Below are positions 22,258 to 33,299 of a DNA stretch of 52,511 nucleotides, one piece after another (position 1 is the stretch's first letter; each line of letters opens with the position of its first letter). The notes beneath the pieces were generated by a model. That model was given only the letters and a program-made list of their open reading frames with translations. It did no database searches and was not told the DNA's origin. The stretch is from Collybiopsis luxurians FD-317 M1 (lineage: Eukaryota; Basidiomycota; Agaricomycetes; Agaricales; Omphalotaceae), in NCBI GenBank assembly GCA_000827265.1, contig KN834761.1, forward strand, positions 547,758 through 600,268. The letters run 5' to 3'. The translations under genes and the position numbers were made by a program.

Positions 22258-22631
22258 CTTAGACTTTGCAAATTTCTATAGGAGATTTATCAAAGATTTT
22301 GCAAAGATTACTAGGCCACTTACTGATCTAACTAAAAAGGATCAACCTTGGATCTGGGATGATAGCCAGGAGGATACTTTTGAAGCGCTGAAACAGGCTT
22401 TCACAACAGCTCCTCTCCTAAGAATTCCTGATGATACTAATCCTTTCTGATTGTCCACTGATGCCAGATTTTGCAGTTGGAGCAGTTTTGTCTCAATTGG
22501 ACCCAGAAGATAATCTGTAGCATCCAGTTGCCTTCTATTCTAAGTCACTCAGTGTTCATGAAAGGAACTATGAAATATATGACAAGGAATTGCTTGCAAT
22601 TATTTGAGCAATAGAAGAGTATAGACACTAC

Positions 22632-23111
22632 TTGGAAGGTCATCCAGAGAAATTTGAGATCTGGTCAGATCATCAAAACCTGACTTATTTCAAGTCAGCC
22701 CAGAAATTAACAAGGAGACAAGTGAGATGGGCTTTGTATCTCACACAATTTAACTATTTCCTTAGGCATAAACCAGGGAAAACAATGCAACCAGAAGACC
22801 CTCTGTCCAGGAGGCCAGATGATGAGGAGGGGGTAAACCTTGACAACAAAGATCAAATTTTACTCAAACCTGAATTCTTTGCTATTCAGGCCATCGAGGC
22901 TGCTCATGAATCACCTATCAATGATGAACAAATCCTAAGAGAGGTCAAGGAAGCATTGCTATCTGATGAGGTTATAAAAGATTATAAATCACTCCTCAAG
23001 TCAGGACCACAAGAGTTTAAGAAATCTCTCGAAGAGTGGAATTATGAAAATGGATTATTACTATATTGTAGTAAAATCTATATTCCAAAAAGCACAAATG
23101 ATCATTTATGA
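22632..23111 (+). pseudogene. RNase H end and pre-integrase of element C
   Basis: The 159-residue open stretch starts inside RNase H (KFEIWSDHQNLTYFKSAQ) and continues through RHKPGKTMQPEDPLSRRP to a linker ending before the integrase zinc finger. The start at 22632 is only the first Met after the stop at 22605-22607. The integrase finger ([19 protein letters not shown]) follows in another frame. Confidence 0.8.
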
Positions 23112-23542
23112 TACCACATTGTTCAAATCCATCATGATTTACCATCAGCAGGTCACCCTGGTAGATGGAAAACATATGAACTAATCTCTAGAAATTACTG
23201 GTGGCCAGGAATGTCTGTTTTTGTAAAGCATTATGTCAGCAGATGAAAAATCACCCATGGCAGCCTAATGGACCTTGGGAAATAATTTCCATTGACCTAA
23301 TTACTCAATTACCACCATCTGGTGAATATAACACTATCTGTGTAGTAGTGGACTGTTTAACTAAGTGAGCACACTTTTTCCCAATTACCAATAATTTCTC
23401 AGCAAAAGATTTGGCAAGGTTACTCTTTGACAGAATCTATCCACTGCATGGACTTCCACTGCAGATTATATCTGATTGAGGACCTCAATTTGCTGCTGAG
23501 ATCTTTCAGGAATGGTGTAGATTACTTGGTATTGAATCTACA

Positions 23543-23737
23543 ATGTCTACTGCATATCATCCACAAACATATGGTCAAACAGAGTGTGTGAATCAGATTT
23601 TGGAACAGTATCTTCAATGCTATGTGGACTACAATCTCAACAACTGGGCCCAACTACTAGGCACAGCAGAGTTTGCATATAGTAACCAGGCACATGAAGG
23701 CACTAAGGACAGTCCATTCTTCCTAGAGCATGGTTGA
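23543..23737 (+). pseudogene. Integrase core fragment of element C
   Basis: The fragment starts at MSTAYHPQTYGQTECVNQIL, holding the conserved HPQTxGQTE block with the third catalytic acid. It runs to SPFFLEHG before TGA. The first two catalytic acids are upstream in VVVDCLTK and ISD, each separated by a TGA. About 30 residues between the zinc finger and the core are deleted near 23236-23245. Confidence 0.8.
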
Positions 23738-23794
23738 CATTCATGAGCTGGTCCAACACTCTTAAAAGATGGAGTTTCAGTTGATCTGAATGGC

Positions 23795-24412
23795 ATGATG
23801 CAACAGAGATTTGAAGCTCAAAAACAGGCAAAAGCAGCTTTAAAACTAGCAGCTGAAAGAATGAAGTGGTATTATGACAAGGGTGTTCAGAATATTCCAT
23901 GGAAAGTGGGAGATAATGTAATGTTTGATCTAAGGGATTATCAAACCACAGAAAGAGCACTCCAACCCAGATATGAAGGACCATTCAGAGTTATTGAAAA
24001 GTTGTCCCCTGTCACTTTCAAGTTGGAGCTACCATCAAAATATTGCAGTATACATCCTGTCTTTCATGCTGTCAAGCTAGCCACCTATAATGAACCAACT
24101 ATTGTTGGGCAAAAGGGACCCACTCCAGCACCTGTATTGGTGAATGGAGAAGAGGAATGGGTTGTAGAAAAAATTTTACAACACAGAGTTCATCATAAAA
24201 AGGTTGAATATTTAGTCAGATGGAAGGGTTTCACCAGGGACCATGATTCTTGGGAACCAGCATGGAACTTAAAGAATGCTCAGGAGAGGATTAATGAATA
24301 CAAGAAAGGAAATTTTGGAACTACACATGTTATGGAATTAGATAAAGTTTTCTCAATGGAGCTTGAATCTGAAGAGGGAGTAATGTCACAGATTCCTCAT
24401 ATCACCCTCTAA
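23795..24412 (+). CDS. Integrase C-terminus with intact chromodomain, element C
   Basis: The open 205-residue end of pol contains the GPF/Y-like module (RYEGPFRVIEKLSPVTFKLE), then EEWVVEKILQHRVHHKKVEY and WKGFTRDHDSWEP, a canonical chromodomain at about residues 119-172. This is the only part of element C with no lesion. It is not an independent gene; upstream stops prevent its normal production. Confidence 0.85.
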   Translation: MMQQRFEAQKQAKAALKLAAERMKWYYDKGVQNIPWKVGDNVMFDLRDYQTTERALQPRYEGPFRVIEKLSPVTFKLELPSKYCSIHPVFHAVKLATYNEPTIVGQKGPTPAPVLVNGEEEWVVEKILQHRVHHKKVEYLVRWKGFTRDHDSWEPAWNLKNAQERINEYKKGNFGTTHVMELDKVFSMELESEEGVMSQIPHITL

Positions 24413-24850
24413 ACACTCTTTAGTCATAGTAACTCAGTCATCATTTTCCTTCATCTTATCTTTTGATCTAATCCCTTTATCTTATCTATTGATCTTATCT
24501 GTGCCATGTATTATCAATACATTACTGTAAGTAGTATAGCGGCTTGTGCCACTAGTCTGTGCCACAGGACCAGGGTTAGGTATCATAGGTCTGACAGTAT
24601 CTGGGGTCCTAGTATGCATGTATATAAGTAGATTGGTCTGTGGCCTAACACCTCAGACTTAACAATGTCTTTTCTACCTTCTCAGAAGCAACTCTTCCTC
24701 ATACTAAGTTTGATCTATCCCCAACCTTAACATATCTAAACAAGGTGAGTAAGAATTGTGATAGAAGGATGGGATATTCCTGGCGAGTTTTTGACCTTTT
24801 TTTTTTTCATTCCTTGATGCTAAATAAATGGTCTAAATTTCTCTCCTACA
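24384..24850 (+). mobile_element. Probable 3' LTR of element C
   Basis: A TGTCACAG start follows a purine-rich GAAGAGGGAG (24371-24380), as expected of a polypurine tract. A TATA-like GTATATAAG lies at about 24630, and a CTCCTACA end falls at 24850. The LTR start overlaps the last codons of pol. No second copy is present to confirm the boundaries. The sequence after 24850 (TCTGGTGCCCATATC) looks like a primer-binding site. Confidence 0.45.
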
Positions 24851-25023
24851 TCTGGTGCCCATATCTCATTCTTGTTGTTCTTCCTACATAATTTACTGGT
24901 GTATTATGTACTGTTATTATGTTAATATATCTCATTCCCCCTTCTCAAGATTCATATGCCATTGTAAGAATGACAGAAGAATGATTACAAATATATGCAT
25001 GTGTAATATCAGAATCAGCAGAT

Positions 25024-25115
25024 TCTTCCCAGGATTGCTCAGGGATTCCCAGGGATGCCCAGGGATACCCAGGGAACCTCAGGAACACCCAGGGAGCCTC
25101 AGAGATGCTCAGGCT
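25024..25115. repeat. CCCAGGGAT short tandem repeat
   Basis: Imperfect 10-14-bp units (TTCCCAGGGATG, ACCCAGGGAACC and variants) stand head to tail. The same words make up the interior of the CATCAGGAAAA MITEs, so this may be a related element whose ends are lost. Confidence 0.55.
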
Positions 25116-25216
25116 GACTCAGTTGACCTGAAGCTGACCAGTGCACACAGGATTTGAGGGAGTGTCTCCTGGCACCCTCTGTACCATAGGGGTCCCATGC
25201 TCCCCTGGTCACCTGG

Positions 25217-25995
25217 TCAACTCTGAGGCCATTCTATACTATCCTGGATGATAGGTGATTTTTCCAGATCAAAGGAGAAGAGATGGGGGTGGAGGTGTGG
25301 GCCCAGCTGAATGTAATAATAAAAAGTTGGTAGGAGGGCAGAAGGGACAGACTTTGAGAAGAGAATATTGAGTTTGCACATTGTCAAAGTGAGGGTATCA
25401 TACTGAATCTGCATTGTCCATAGCTTTCTGTTTCTTTTCCCACCACTCCCACTGAGCCTTTGACACCCATCAAGATGTAGCTGTGGAGCAGTGCAATGAG
25501 TAGGACCTGCAAAGTTGAAACCATGACTCAATGGGTAGATAGGATGCTTTTCCAGAGTAAAGCATCCTTCTACTGGTCTGGGGCTAGTGCTCCTGATGAG
25601 GCTGACAGAGACTGGGAGAGCATCTTTGATGACATTATATTGCTGTTCACAAAGGGTGATGGTAGGGGCTAGAATACACTTGAGCTGGGGATGAAAGTGA
25701 GAAACATAAATGATAAGAAACTTACTGGGACAAAGACGCACCTTGTCAAGTTCCCTTTCATTTTCATGTTTCAAATGTAAGACAGTGATATGAGTCTTCC
25801 CGGAACCTGTATTCACTAAAATGATGATGTTCTTCTGCAAACTCTCATTGAGCATTTCCTGTTGATACCTTCTCATCTTGATAGGGACACCATTCTGAGA
25901 AAATTAAAGCTAGATTACTATTTTGTTCATTGATGGTAGTAGCAAAAGATGGGTGAATGCAATGCTAAGATGCAGAAGAAGCCCAAGCTTATAGA
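25217..25995 (-). pseudogene. Dicer-like relic 1 (internally deleted)
   Basis: The minus strand from 25876 reads MRRYQQEMLNESLQKNIIIL, then the Walker A motif NTGSGKTH. After an intron with intact GT and AG (about 25680-25740) comes the LAPTITLCEQQ motif of Dicer helicases. Next, KDALLWKSILSTH and VMVSTLQVLL are readable in another frame because of a frameshift, with TAG for the expected Trp and TGA for the expected Arg. Instead of the rest of the helicase, the sequence jumps to the region matching 37440-37480 of relic 2 (PTFYYYIQLGPHLHPHLF). Upstream sequence (25880-25995) also matches the upstream flank of relic 2. RNase III domains are absent. Confidence 0.8.
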
Positions 25996-26990
25996 GGAGA
26001 TTGCACTCTGAGGATGTCATGGGAATGTGACTTTGTCACTATCATTACTTGGTTTTATCTTATCTATAATATCTTATCTTCTTTGTTATCTCATACTTAA
26101 TACTCTTGTCTACAGCTACATTGAAAGTATCATTGTCAAATTTATTTGCCAGATGTCCATTTCATGCCCTGAGAATATCAACAGTATTGAGCCTCAGTTT
26201 GGATTTCAAAGGGGTCATGTAAAGATGATGATGATGGAGGAGGGGAGGAGGAGGTATATACAAAATTGTAGTTAGTGGAGAGCCAAACACTGAGAGCCAG
26301 AAACCAATAATGCCTATGGCTTCTTCAGAAGTTAGACAGTTCCAGAGACTGTCAGAGGCCACAATGAGAAAGTTGCCTTTTTGTATGAGTTGTGGTCAAT
26401 CTGGGATCTGCTAGAGAAGAGAACAAGAAAATAAACTGGGTTAGCTACAAGACCAAGGTGCCAAAAAGACCTGGTTTCTCCCTACCTTTTGAGCATCTGT
26501 TCCACTGATTATTCTTTACTTCTGCAGAGTTGTAGAGACATAAAGATGGGATTAGGCAAGGGCTGATTCCATGCTGCATAAAATTGAGAGAAGTTATGAG
26601 CACTCATCTTAAACACACTCTGATTACTCAGCTGGGTTACCCACCAGATCCTGGGCTGGACCATGCAGGTCCAACCAGGACCTACCTATTGTGTTTCCCC
26701 AGGTGTAATTAGAATTGCTTTACAACCAAAAAAAGAAACAAAGATTGAGTCTTTTTTGGCCAATAAAAGAATTTAATAGCTAGTGAAATTTAGATTAAAT
26801 AACAAGGAAAATTCAAAAGCCTTTATGGGCAAAAATTGGAAACAATAATGGCTGAAATTATTATCTTTTATTAATTAAAATTAAAAGGAAATAATGAATC
26901 CTTTTTTGAGCAAAATTCAGCTTTAATTGTCATCTTTTTTTCAATTATAGTGTTGGGCAAAAAAAGTTCCAAACTCTGAGTATTTTTTAG
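25996..26990. other. AT-rich spacer, no gene recognised
   Basis: Between the Dicer relic and the end of the ankyrin gene only short unsupported open stretches occur. The last 300 bp are very A/T-rich and could hold the 3' end of the NACHT transcript. Confidence 0.5.
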
Positions 26991-27009
26991 TCAAAAATAG
27001 TCCTTTATA

Positions 27010-30000
27010 TCTTCTTTATAGTAATAAGTACAGCCAATATGTATTGGACCAGTCACATCTGCACCATTTTCAAGCAGCAACTTGATAACAGCAAGATTGC
27101 CTCTCTGTGTAGCTGCCTGAACTATGTTCCCATATTCACTACCTTGGGCATTCACATCTGCACCATTTTCAAGCAGCAACTTGACAACAGCTTGATTGCC
27201 ATCCTGTACAGCTGCCTGGAGTGCATTCCCATATTCACCACCCTGGGCATTCACATCTGCACCATTTTCAAGTAGCAACTTAATGACAGCTCGATTGCCA
27301 TCCTGTACAGCTGCCTGGAGTGCATTCCCATATTCACCACCCTGGGCATTCACATCTGCACCATTTTCAAGCAGCAACTTGACAACAGCTTGATTGCCTT
27401 CCTGTGCAGCCAATATGAGTGCATTCCCATATTCACTACACTGGGCATTCACATCTGCACCATTCTCAAGTAGCAACTTGACAACAGCTCAATTGCCTTC
27501 CTGTGCAGCAGCCTGGAGTGCATTCCCATATTCACCACCCTGGGCATTCACATCTGCACCATTTTCAAGCAGCAACTTGACAACTGCNNNNNNNNNNNNN
27601 NNNNNNNNNNNNNNNNNNNNNNNNNNNNNNNNNNNNNNNNNNNNNNNNNNNNNNNNNNNNNNNNNNNNNNNNNNNNNNNNNNNNNNNNNNNNNNNNNNNN
27701 NNNNNNNNNNNNNNNNNNNNNNNNNNNNNNNNNNNNNNNNNNNNNNNNNNNNNNNNNNNNNNNNNNNNNNNNNNNNNNNNNNNNNNNNNNNNNNNNNNNN
27801 NNNNNNNNNNNNNNNNNNNNNNNNNNNNNNNNNNNNNNNNNNNNNNNNNNNNNNNNNNNNNNNNNNNNNNNNNNNNNNNNNNNNNNNNAGCTTGATTGCC
27901 ATCCTGTACAGCTGCCTGGAGTGCATTCCCATATTCACCACCCTGGGCATGCACATCTGCACCATTTTCAAGCAGCAATGTGACAACAGCTTTATTTCCT
28001 TCCTGTGCAGCAGCCTGGAGTGCATTCCCATAGAAACCACCCTGGGCATTCACATCTGCACCATGTTCAAGCAGCAGCTTGACCATGGCTTGATTGCCTT
28101 CCTGTGCAGCTGCCTGGAGTGCATTTCCATATTCACCACCCTGGGCATTCACATCTGCACCATTTTCAAGCAGCAACTTGACAATGGCTTGATTGCCTTG
28201 CTGTGCAGCTGCCTGGAGTGCATTCCCATATTCACCACCTAGGGCATTCACATCTGCACTATTTTCAAGCAGCAACTTGACAACAGCTTCATTGCCTTTC
28301 TGGGCAGCAGCCTGAAGTGCATTCCCATATTTATTACCCTGGGCATTTACATCTGCACCATTTTTAAGCAGCAGTTTGACAAAAGCTTCATTGCCTCTTT
28401 GTGCAGCTGCAATGAGAATATTCCCACTGAAACCCTGGGCATTGACATCTGCACCATTTTCAACCAACAACTTGAAAACAGCTTCATTGCCTTTCTGCAC
28501 AGCTGCCTGGAGTGCATTCCCATATTCACCACACTGAGCATTTACATCTGCACCATTTTCAAGCAGCAACTTGACAAGAGCTTCATTGCCTCTCTGTGCA
28601 GCTGCCATGAGTGCATTCCCACTGAAACCCTGGGCATTGACATCTGCACCATTTTCAACTAACAACTTGACAATAGCTTCATTGCCTTTCTGCACAGCTG
28701 CCTGAAGTGCATTCCCATATTCACCACACTGAGCATTCACATCTGCATCATTTTCAAGCAGCAACCTGACAATAGATTCACTGCCTTCCTGCACAGCTGC
28801 CTGGAGTGCATTCCCATATTTACCATGCTGGCCATTTACAACTGCACCATTTTCAAGCAGCAACTTGACAACAGCTTGATTGCCTTTCTGTGCAGCTGCA
28901 TGAAGTGCATTCCCAGAGAAACCACCCTGGGCATTCACATCTGCACCATATGCAAGCAGCAACTTGACCACAGCTTGATTGCCTTTCTGCACAGCTGCCT
29001 GAAGTGCATTCCCATAGAGACCATCCTGGGCATTCACATCTGCACCCCTTTCAAGCAGCAACTTGACAGCAGCTTGATTTCCTTCCTGCACAGCTGCTTG
29101 GAGTGCATTCCCATATTTACCACCCTGGGCATTCACATCTGCACCATATGCAAGCAGCAACTTGACAACAGCTTGATTGCCTTTCTGCAGAGCTGCCTGG
29201 AGTGCATTCCCATATTCATTACCTGGGACATTCACATCTGCACCATTTTCAAGCAGCAACTTGACAACAGCTTCACTGCCTCTCTGTGCAGCTGCCATGA
29301 GTGCATTTACACCATAACCACCCTGAGCATTCACATCTGCACCATTTGCAAGCAGCAACTTGACAACAGCTTCCTTGTCTTTCTGAGCAGCTGCTGTAAG
29401 TGCATTGTCACTGAAACCAACCTAAGCATTCACATCTGCACCATTTTCAAGCAGGAACTTGACAACAGCTTCATTGCCTCTCTGTGCAGCTTCCAGGAGC
29501 ACATTTCTATTTATATTACCCTTGGCCTTCACACCTGCACCATTTTTGAGCAACAACTTAATAACAGCTTCATTGCCTCTCTTCACAGCTGCCAGGAGTG
29601 CCTTCCCATATTCACCACCCCAGGTCTTCACATCTCCACCATTTTCAAGAAGCACCTTGACAACAGCTTCATTGCCTCTCTCCACAGCTACCTGGAGTGC
29701 ATACTTGTAGTCACGATCCTGGGCATTTACATCTGCACCATTTTCAAGCAGCAACTTGACAATGGCTTGATTGTCTTGCCATGCAGCTGCCTGGAGTGCA
29801 TTCCTATAGAAACCATCCTCGGCATTCACATCTGCACCATTTTCAAGCAGCAACTTGGTAACAGCTTCATTACCTGTGTGTGCAGCTACCCAGAGTGCAT
29901 TCCCATATTTACCACCATGTGCATTCACATCTGCTCCACTTCCAAGCAGCAGCTTGACAACAGCTTGATTGCCTCTCTGCACAGCTGCCTAGAGTGCATT

Positions 30001-30745
30001 CCCATATTCACCCCCCTGGTCATTCACATCTGCACCATTTTCAAGCAGCAACTTGACAACAGCTTGATTCCCTTCCTGTGCAGCTGCTTGGAGTGCATTC
30101 CCATAGAAACCACCCTGGGCATTCACATCTGTGCCATTTTCAAGCAGTAACTTGACAACAGCTTGATTGCCTTTGCTTGGAGTGCATTCCCATATTCACC
30201 ACACTGAGCATTCACATCTGCACCATTTTGAAGCAGCAACTTGGCAACAGCTTCATTTCCACTCTGCACAGCTGTCTGGAGTGTGTTCCCATCTACACCA
30301 TTCTGGACATCCACATCTGCACTATTTTCAAGCAGCAACTTGACAATAGCTTCACTGCCTTCCTGCACAGCTGCCTGGAGTGCATTCCAGTATTTACCAT
30401 CCTGGGCATTTACATCTGCACCATTTTCAAGCAACAACTTAACAACAGCTTCATTGCCCTCTTGTACAGCTGCCTGGAGTGCATTCCCATATTCACCACC
30501 CTGGGCATTCACATCTGCACCATTTGCAAGCAGCAACTTGACAACAGCTTGATTGCCTTCCTGTGCAGCTGCCTGGAGTGCATTCCCATAGAAACCACCC
30601 TGGGCATTTACATCTGCACCATGTTCAAGCAGCAACTTCACAATGGCTTGACTGTCTTCCTGTGCAGCTGCCTGGAGTGCACTCCCATATTTACCACCCT
30701 GGGCATTCACATCTGCACCATTTTCAAGCAGTAACTTTACAACTG
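27010..30745 (-). repeat. About 38 tandem 99-bp ankyrin units
   Basis: Thirty-five units of 32-33 residues are visible, of the form GNALQAAVQEGNQAVVKLLL followed by ENGADVNAQGGEY, plus room for about three in the assembly gap. Many neighbouring units are nearly identical at the DNA level, which indicates recent duplication or gene conversion. The last unit ends VTGPIHIGCTYYYKED, a diverged cap before the stop at 26991. Confidence 0.95.
27588..27888. other. Assembly gap (301 N)
   Basis: A run of N falls inside the ankyrin array. Frames on the two sides do not join, so gap size is probably nominal. The number of repeats in this copy is therefore not known exactly. Confidence 1.
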
Positions 30746-32769
30746 CTTTCCTACTATCATCTAAGTGTACCTGATGTGCATTTATATATTGACCTCCTTG
30801 AGCAATTAAATCTTCACTGCTAATTTCATAACACAGCTCATTTATCAAATTATGGCTCTGCTGTACAGCAGCTTGTAATGCATTTCCCCACCTTCCACAT
30901 TTTGAGTTGATGTATAACAGTTTATCTGATTGCAACTCTTTGTCTTCATACTGACCCCATCTTTTTTCCATTAATATATCTTTTACTCTCTTTGTTAATC
31001 CATTTTCTGCTGCATAGTATAGGGCTGTGCCCATTTCCCACTGATTCTGGAAATACCTCTGCCACTCATATTGCTCTCGCCACAACAAAAAGCCATTGCA
31101 AGTGTCCATCAATAAATTTTTTGTCAGGCTTTCAAGTGGACCACCTTGTTGCTTCCCTTCAATGCACTTCGCATGAACTGGCCAGTATTGGCATGCATAG
31201 TTCCATAAAGAGTTCCATAAAAAGATTTGCTCATGTCCACCCTTTTTCTCTTCTCTAATTGCCACATGTATTATGTAAATAATACATGCTTGAGCTATCA
31301 TATCATCAGCAAGCAGCTTATTGATTTCAAACATATTTTTAACTTGAGTCAATATATTATATTTAATAAGAAATTCCTTGACCGAAGCATGAGAAAACTG
31401 AATCATCTTGTTGCTACCTATGACAACCAGGCTAGAATCCACAATAGCATGTAGTTCCATTGGCTTCATGCCTCGGGTATTCTTTACAATCTGTTCCTTA
31501 ACATTTATTGCCAGGATCTCTCTTCCTTGGCTCTCATTCAAAGGCTCATATGCATAGAGCAGCCAGAGCAGCAGATGATGAGCATCTTCTGCATGTTGGC
31601 CCTTTTTGGCCTTTTGAACAGCTTGTGAGTATATATCTTCCAAATCCTTTGGCAAATTCTCCAAAACTGCTTCCACTGCCTTTTGATCCCTACATTCTTC
31701 CAAACCCTTCAGTTGACACTCAACCCACTGAAATCTACAAATTATTTGAGTAACAGTTCCTACTACTTTGATCAAACATAAACACTCACTGTCCATTAGC
31801 ACCCTCCTTCAAAGTTTTTGCTACATATTTCCAGTAATTTTCTTCAGAATTAAAGTTATGTTCAGCACTCTGAAGCTGAGTTTCAATATATATTTTCATA
31901 TCTGTTTCAGTATGTGGGCCCTCCTTGTCCAGTACAATCTTTAGCCCACTTTTCTCAATTCTGGGATCTGCAAAATTCCTACTAGTCACAACAATCCACA
32001 AATTTTGTGAAAATTGGTATAACCAGTCTATTACTTTTGAGGCCTCTTTTGTACATTCATCCATGGCATCCACAAGAAGATATCCTCCATTTCTCTGCAC
32101 AATTATGACTTTAAGAATCTCCTGCAATTCTTTAATTGCTGGTTTTCCATGCCCTTTGAACTTTTTGTACAGTTGATACAAGTCTGGATTGATACCTTCA
32201 TTTTCAAGTCCCATTTGTGAGACAAGGGATAAGAGAAATCCACGATAACTGGATTTATTCCCTATGTTATCTCAAATATCAAAATAATGATACCAAAAAG
32301 CATCATTTTTCATATCAAAGAGATCTTCCCAAATTGTAGTGCTTGTCAAATGGTGAGCTTTTCCTTCATTTATCTCATGAACTTGGACTCTTGAAATACT
32401 GACCTTAAAACTGTTTTTCCTGATCCAGCTACAGTTTTCAAGCATGAGCATGAGTTTCAATAGATGTTGAGAAAAGCTAGTTCTACCTTTGCCTTGGATC
32501 CAAAGAATGCCGGGTTGATCTTTCCACTTCTGATATTCCAGATGGTTCAATATCCATTGTCCAGTTCCTTCAGTTTTTTTATCAGCAGCGTCTGCACGAT
32601 TAGCTGAACAGTCTGGTGCTTGAAGCCAATCACGGATGTTGCGGACTTCATCGCACGCTGTTGAACATTAATGTTGTAGAGTATTCAACATTATGCATTT
32701 GAACAAGAACCTACTAATGACTGTAAATTGTCCACCATAAATGATGAAATTGTGTGCATTAGAAAACAT

Positions 32770-33299
32770 ATTTCCTATCACTTGCATATTAGTAACCTAT
32801 TTAGAACATAACTGTGTGGGCTTTCAATACCTGACATTGCTCTTGAAATTTCCTCAATAAATCTCTGATGCCCAAAGACAGTGATGAAGGACGGGGAAAA
32901 AGGATGATCAAGTTTTTGACACCTTCTTATATGTTTTTGAACAAGGTTTAATTTATCGCTTGTCTTCTATTTGTGTAGTGTGCGAATTCAGTGCCGGAAA
33001 TAACGGCTTTGATGCCGGCCAGAATGAGGGCACTGATGTACTTGATTTGGTCATTTTGTGTTTTTTTGCATGATCCGGATTCGCTGCTCAGACATTGATG
33101 GATAATGAGATATATGAATTTCCAGAATAGAATAGCATATGACAGCGTGTTATGAAAGAAGCGCGAACTCGGAACGTGTTGGAAACGCGTGCACTTTTCC
33201 AAAGAATGTCTGGCGATCTCCGAGAACACCGAAATCGATGTATTCATCCAAGATCTTGTGATACTCGATTTGCCTCAATGTCAAGTCATTTGACGGCTA
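32770..33299. other. Spacer upstream of the NACHT gene; possible decayed exon
   Basis: The minus strand at about 32825-32960 reads LVQKHIRRCQKLDHPF followed by TVFGHQRFIEEISRAMS, which looks coding but has no recognised match and is cut off by frame changes. It may be a lost 5' exon of the NACHT gene. The rest shows nothing supportable. Confidence 0.3.

Larger units (their letters stand above)
20933..24412 (+). mobile_element. Chromodomain Ty3/gypsy element C (plus strand)
   Basis: Order: protease (about 21010-21200), RT start with YNNVRIHEGDE (about 21215-21255), an internal deletion, the RT catalytic VYLDDIHIF (about 21306), the solo LTR insertion (21558-22257), RT continuation with [18 protein letters not shown] (from about 22265), RNase H (about 22460-22810), the integrase finger (about 23110-23240), the integrase core with another deletion, and an intact C-terminus with a chromodomain. 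Stops at 22605-22607, 23366-23368, 23477-23479, 23735-23737 and 23744-23746 are all TGA; most stand where Arg is expected. Confidence 0.85.
26991..32769 (-). pseudogene. NACHT-ankyrin STAND (NLR-like) gene, disabled
   Basis: The probable start at 32769 gives MFSNAHNFIIYGGQFTVIS, a head common in agaricomycete NACHT proteins. Then follow DEVRNIRDWLQAPDCSAN and GILWIQGK. The P-loop that should follow (GxxxxGKT/S) is degraded to GKGRTSFSQ. The Walker B-like YLLVDAMDEC is intact (about 32065-32090), as are WIVVTSRN and the downstream winged-helix region (LLLWLLYAYEPLNESQGREIL). A 55-nt intron (31735-31789) is well formed. The C-terminus is about 38 ankyrin repeats. Lesions: a frameshift near 32655, TGA at 32272-32274, a 10-bp deletion near 30175, TAG at 29989-29991 and 29422-29424, and TGA at 27489-27491. 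The family senses non-self and can trigger cell death; this copy should be inert. Confidence 0.85.

Noticed and set aside
28825..30150. 441-codon plus-strand open frame with repeated ICTIFKQQLDNS
   Set aside because: It is the antisense shadow of the ankyrin repeats; its periodicity and length follow from the minus-strand coding units.
27010..30745. Regular repeats resembling a CRISPR array
   Set aside because: The period is 99 bp with no unique spacers, the units encode ankyrin repeats, and the genome is eukaryotic.
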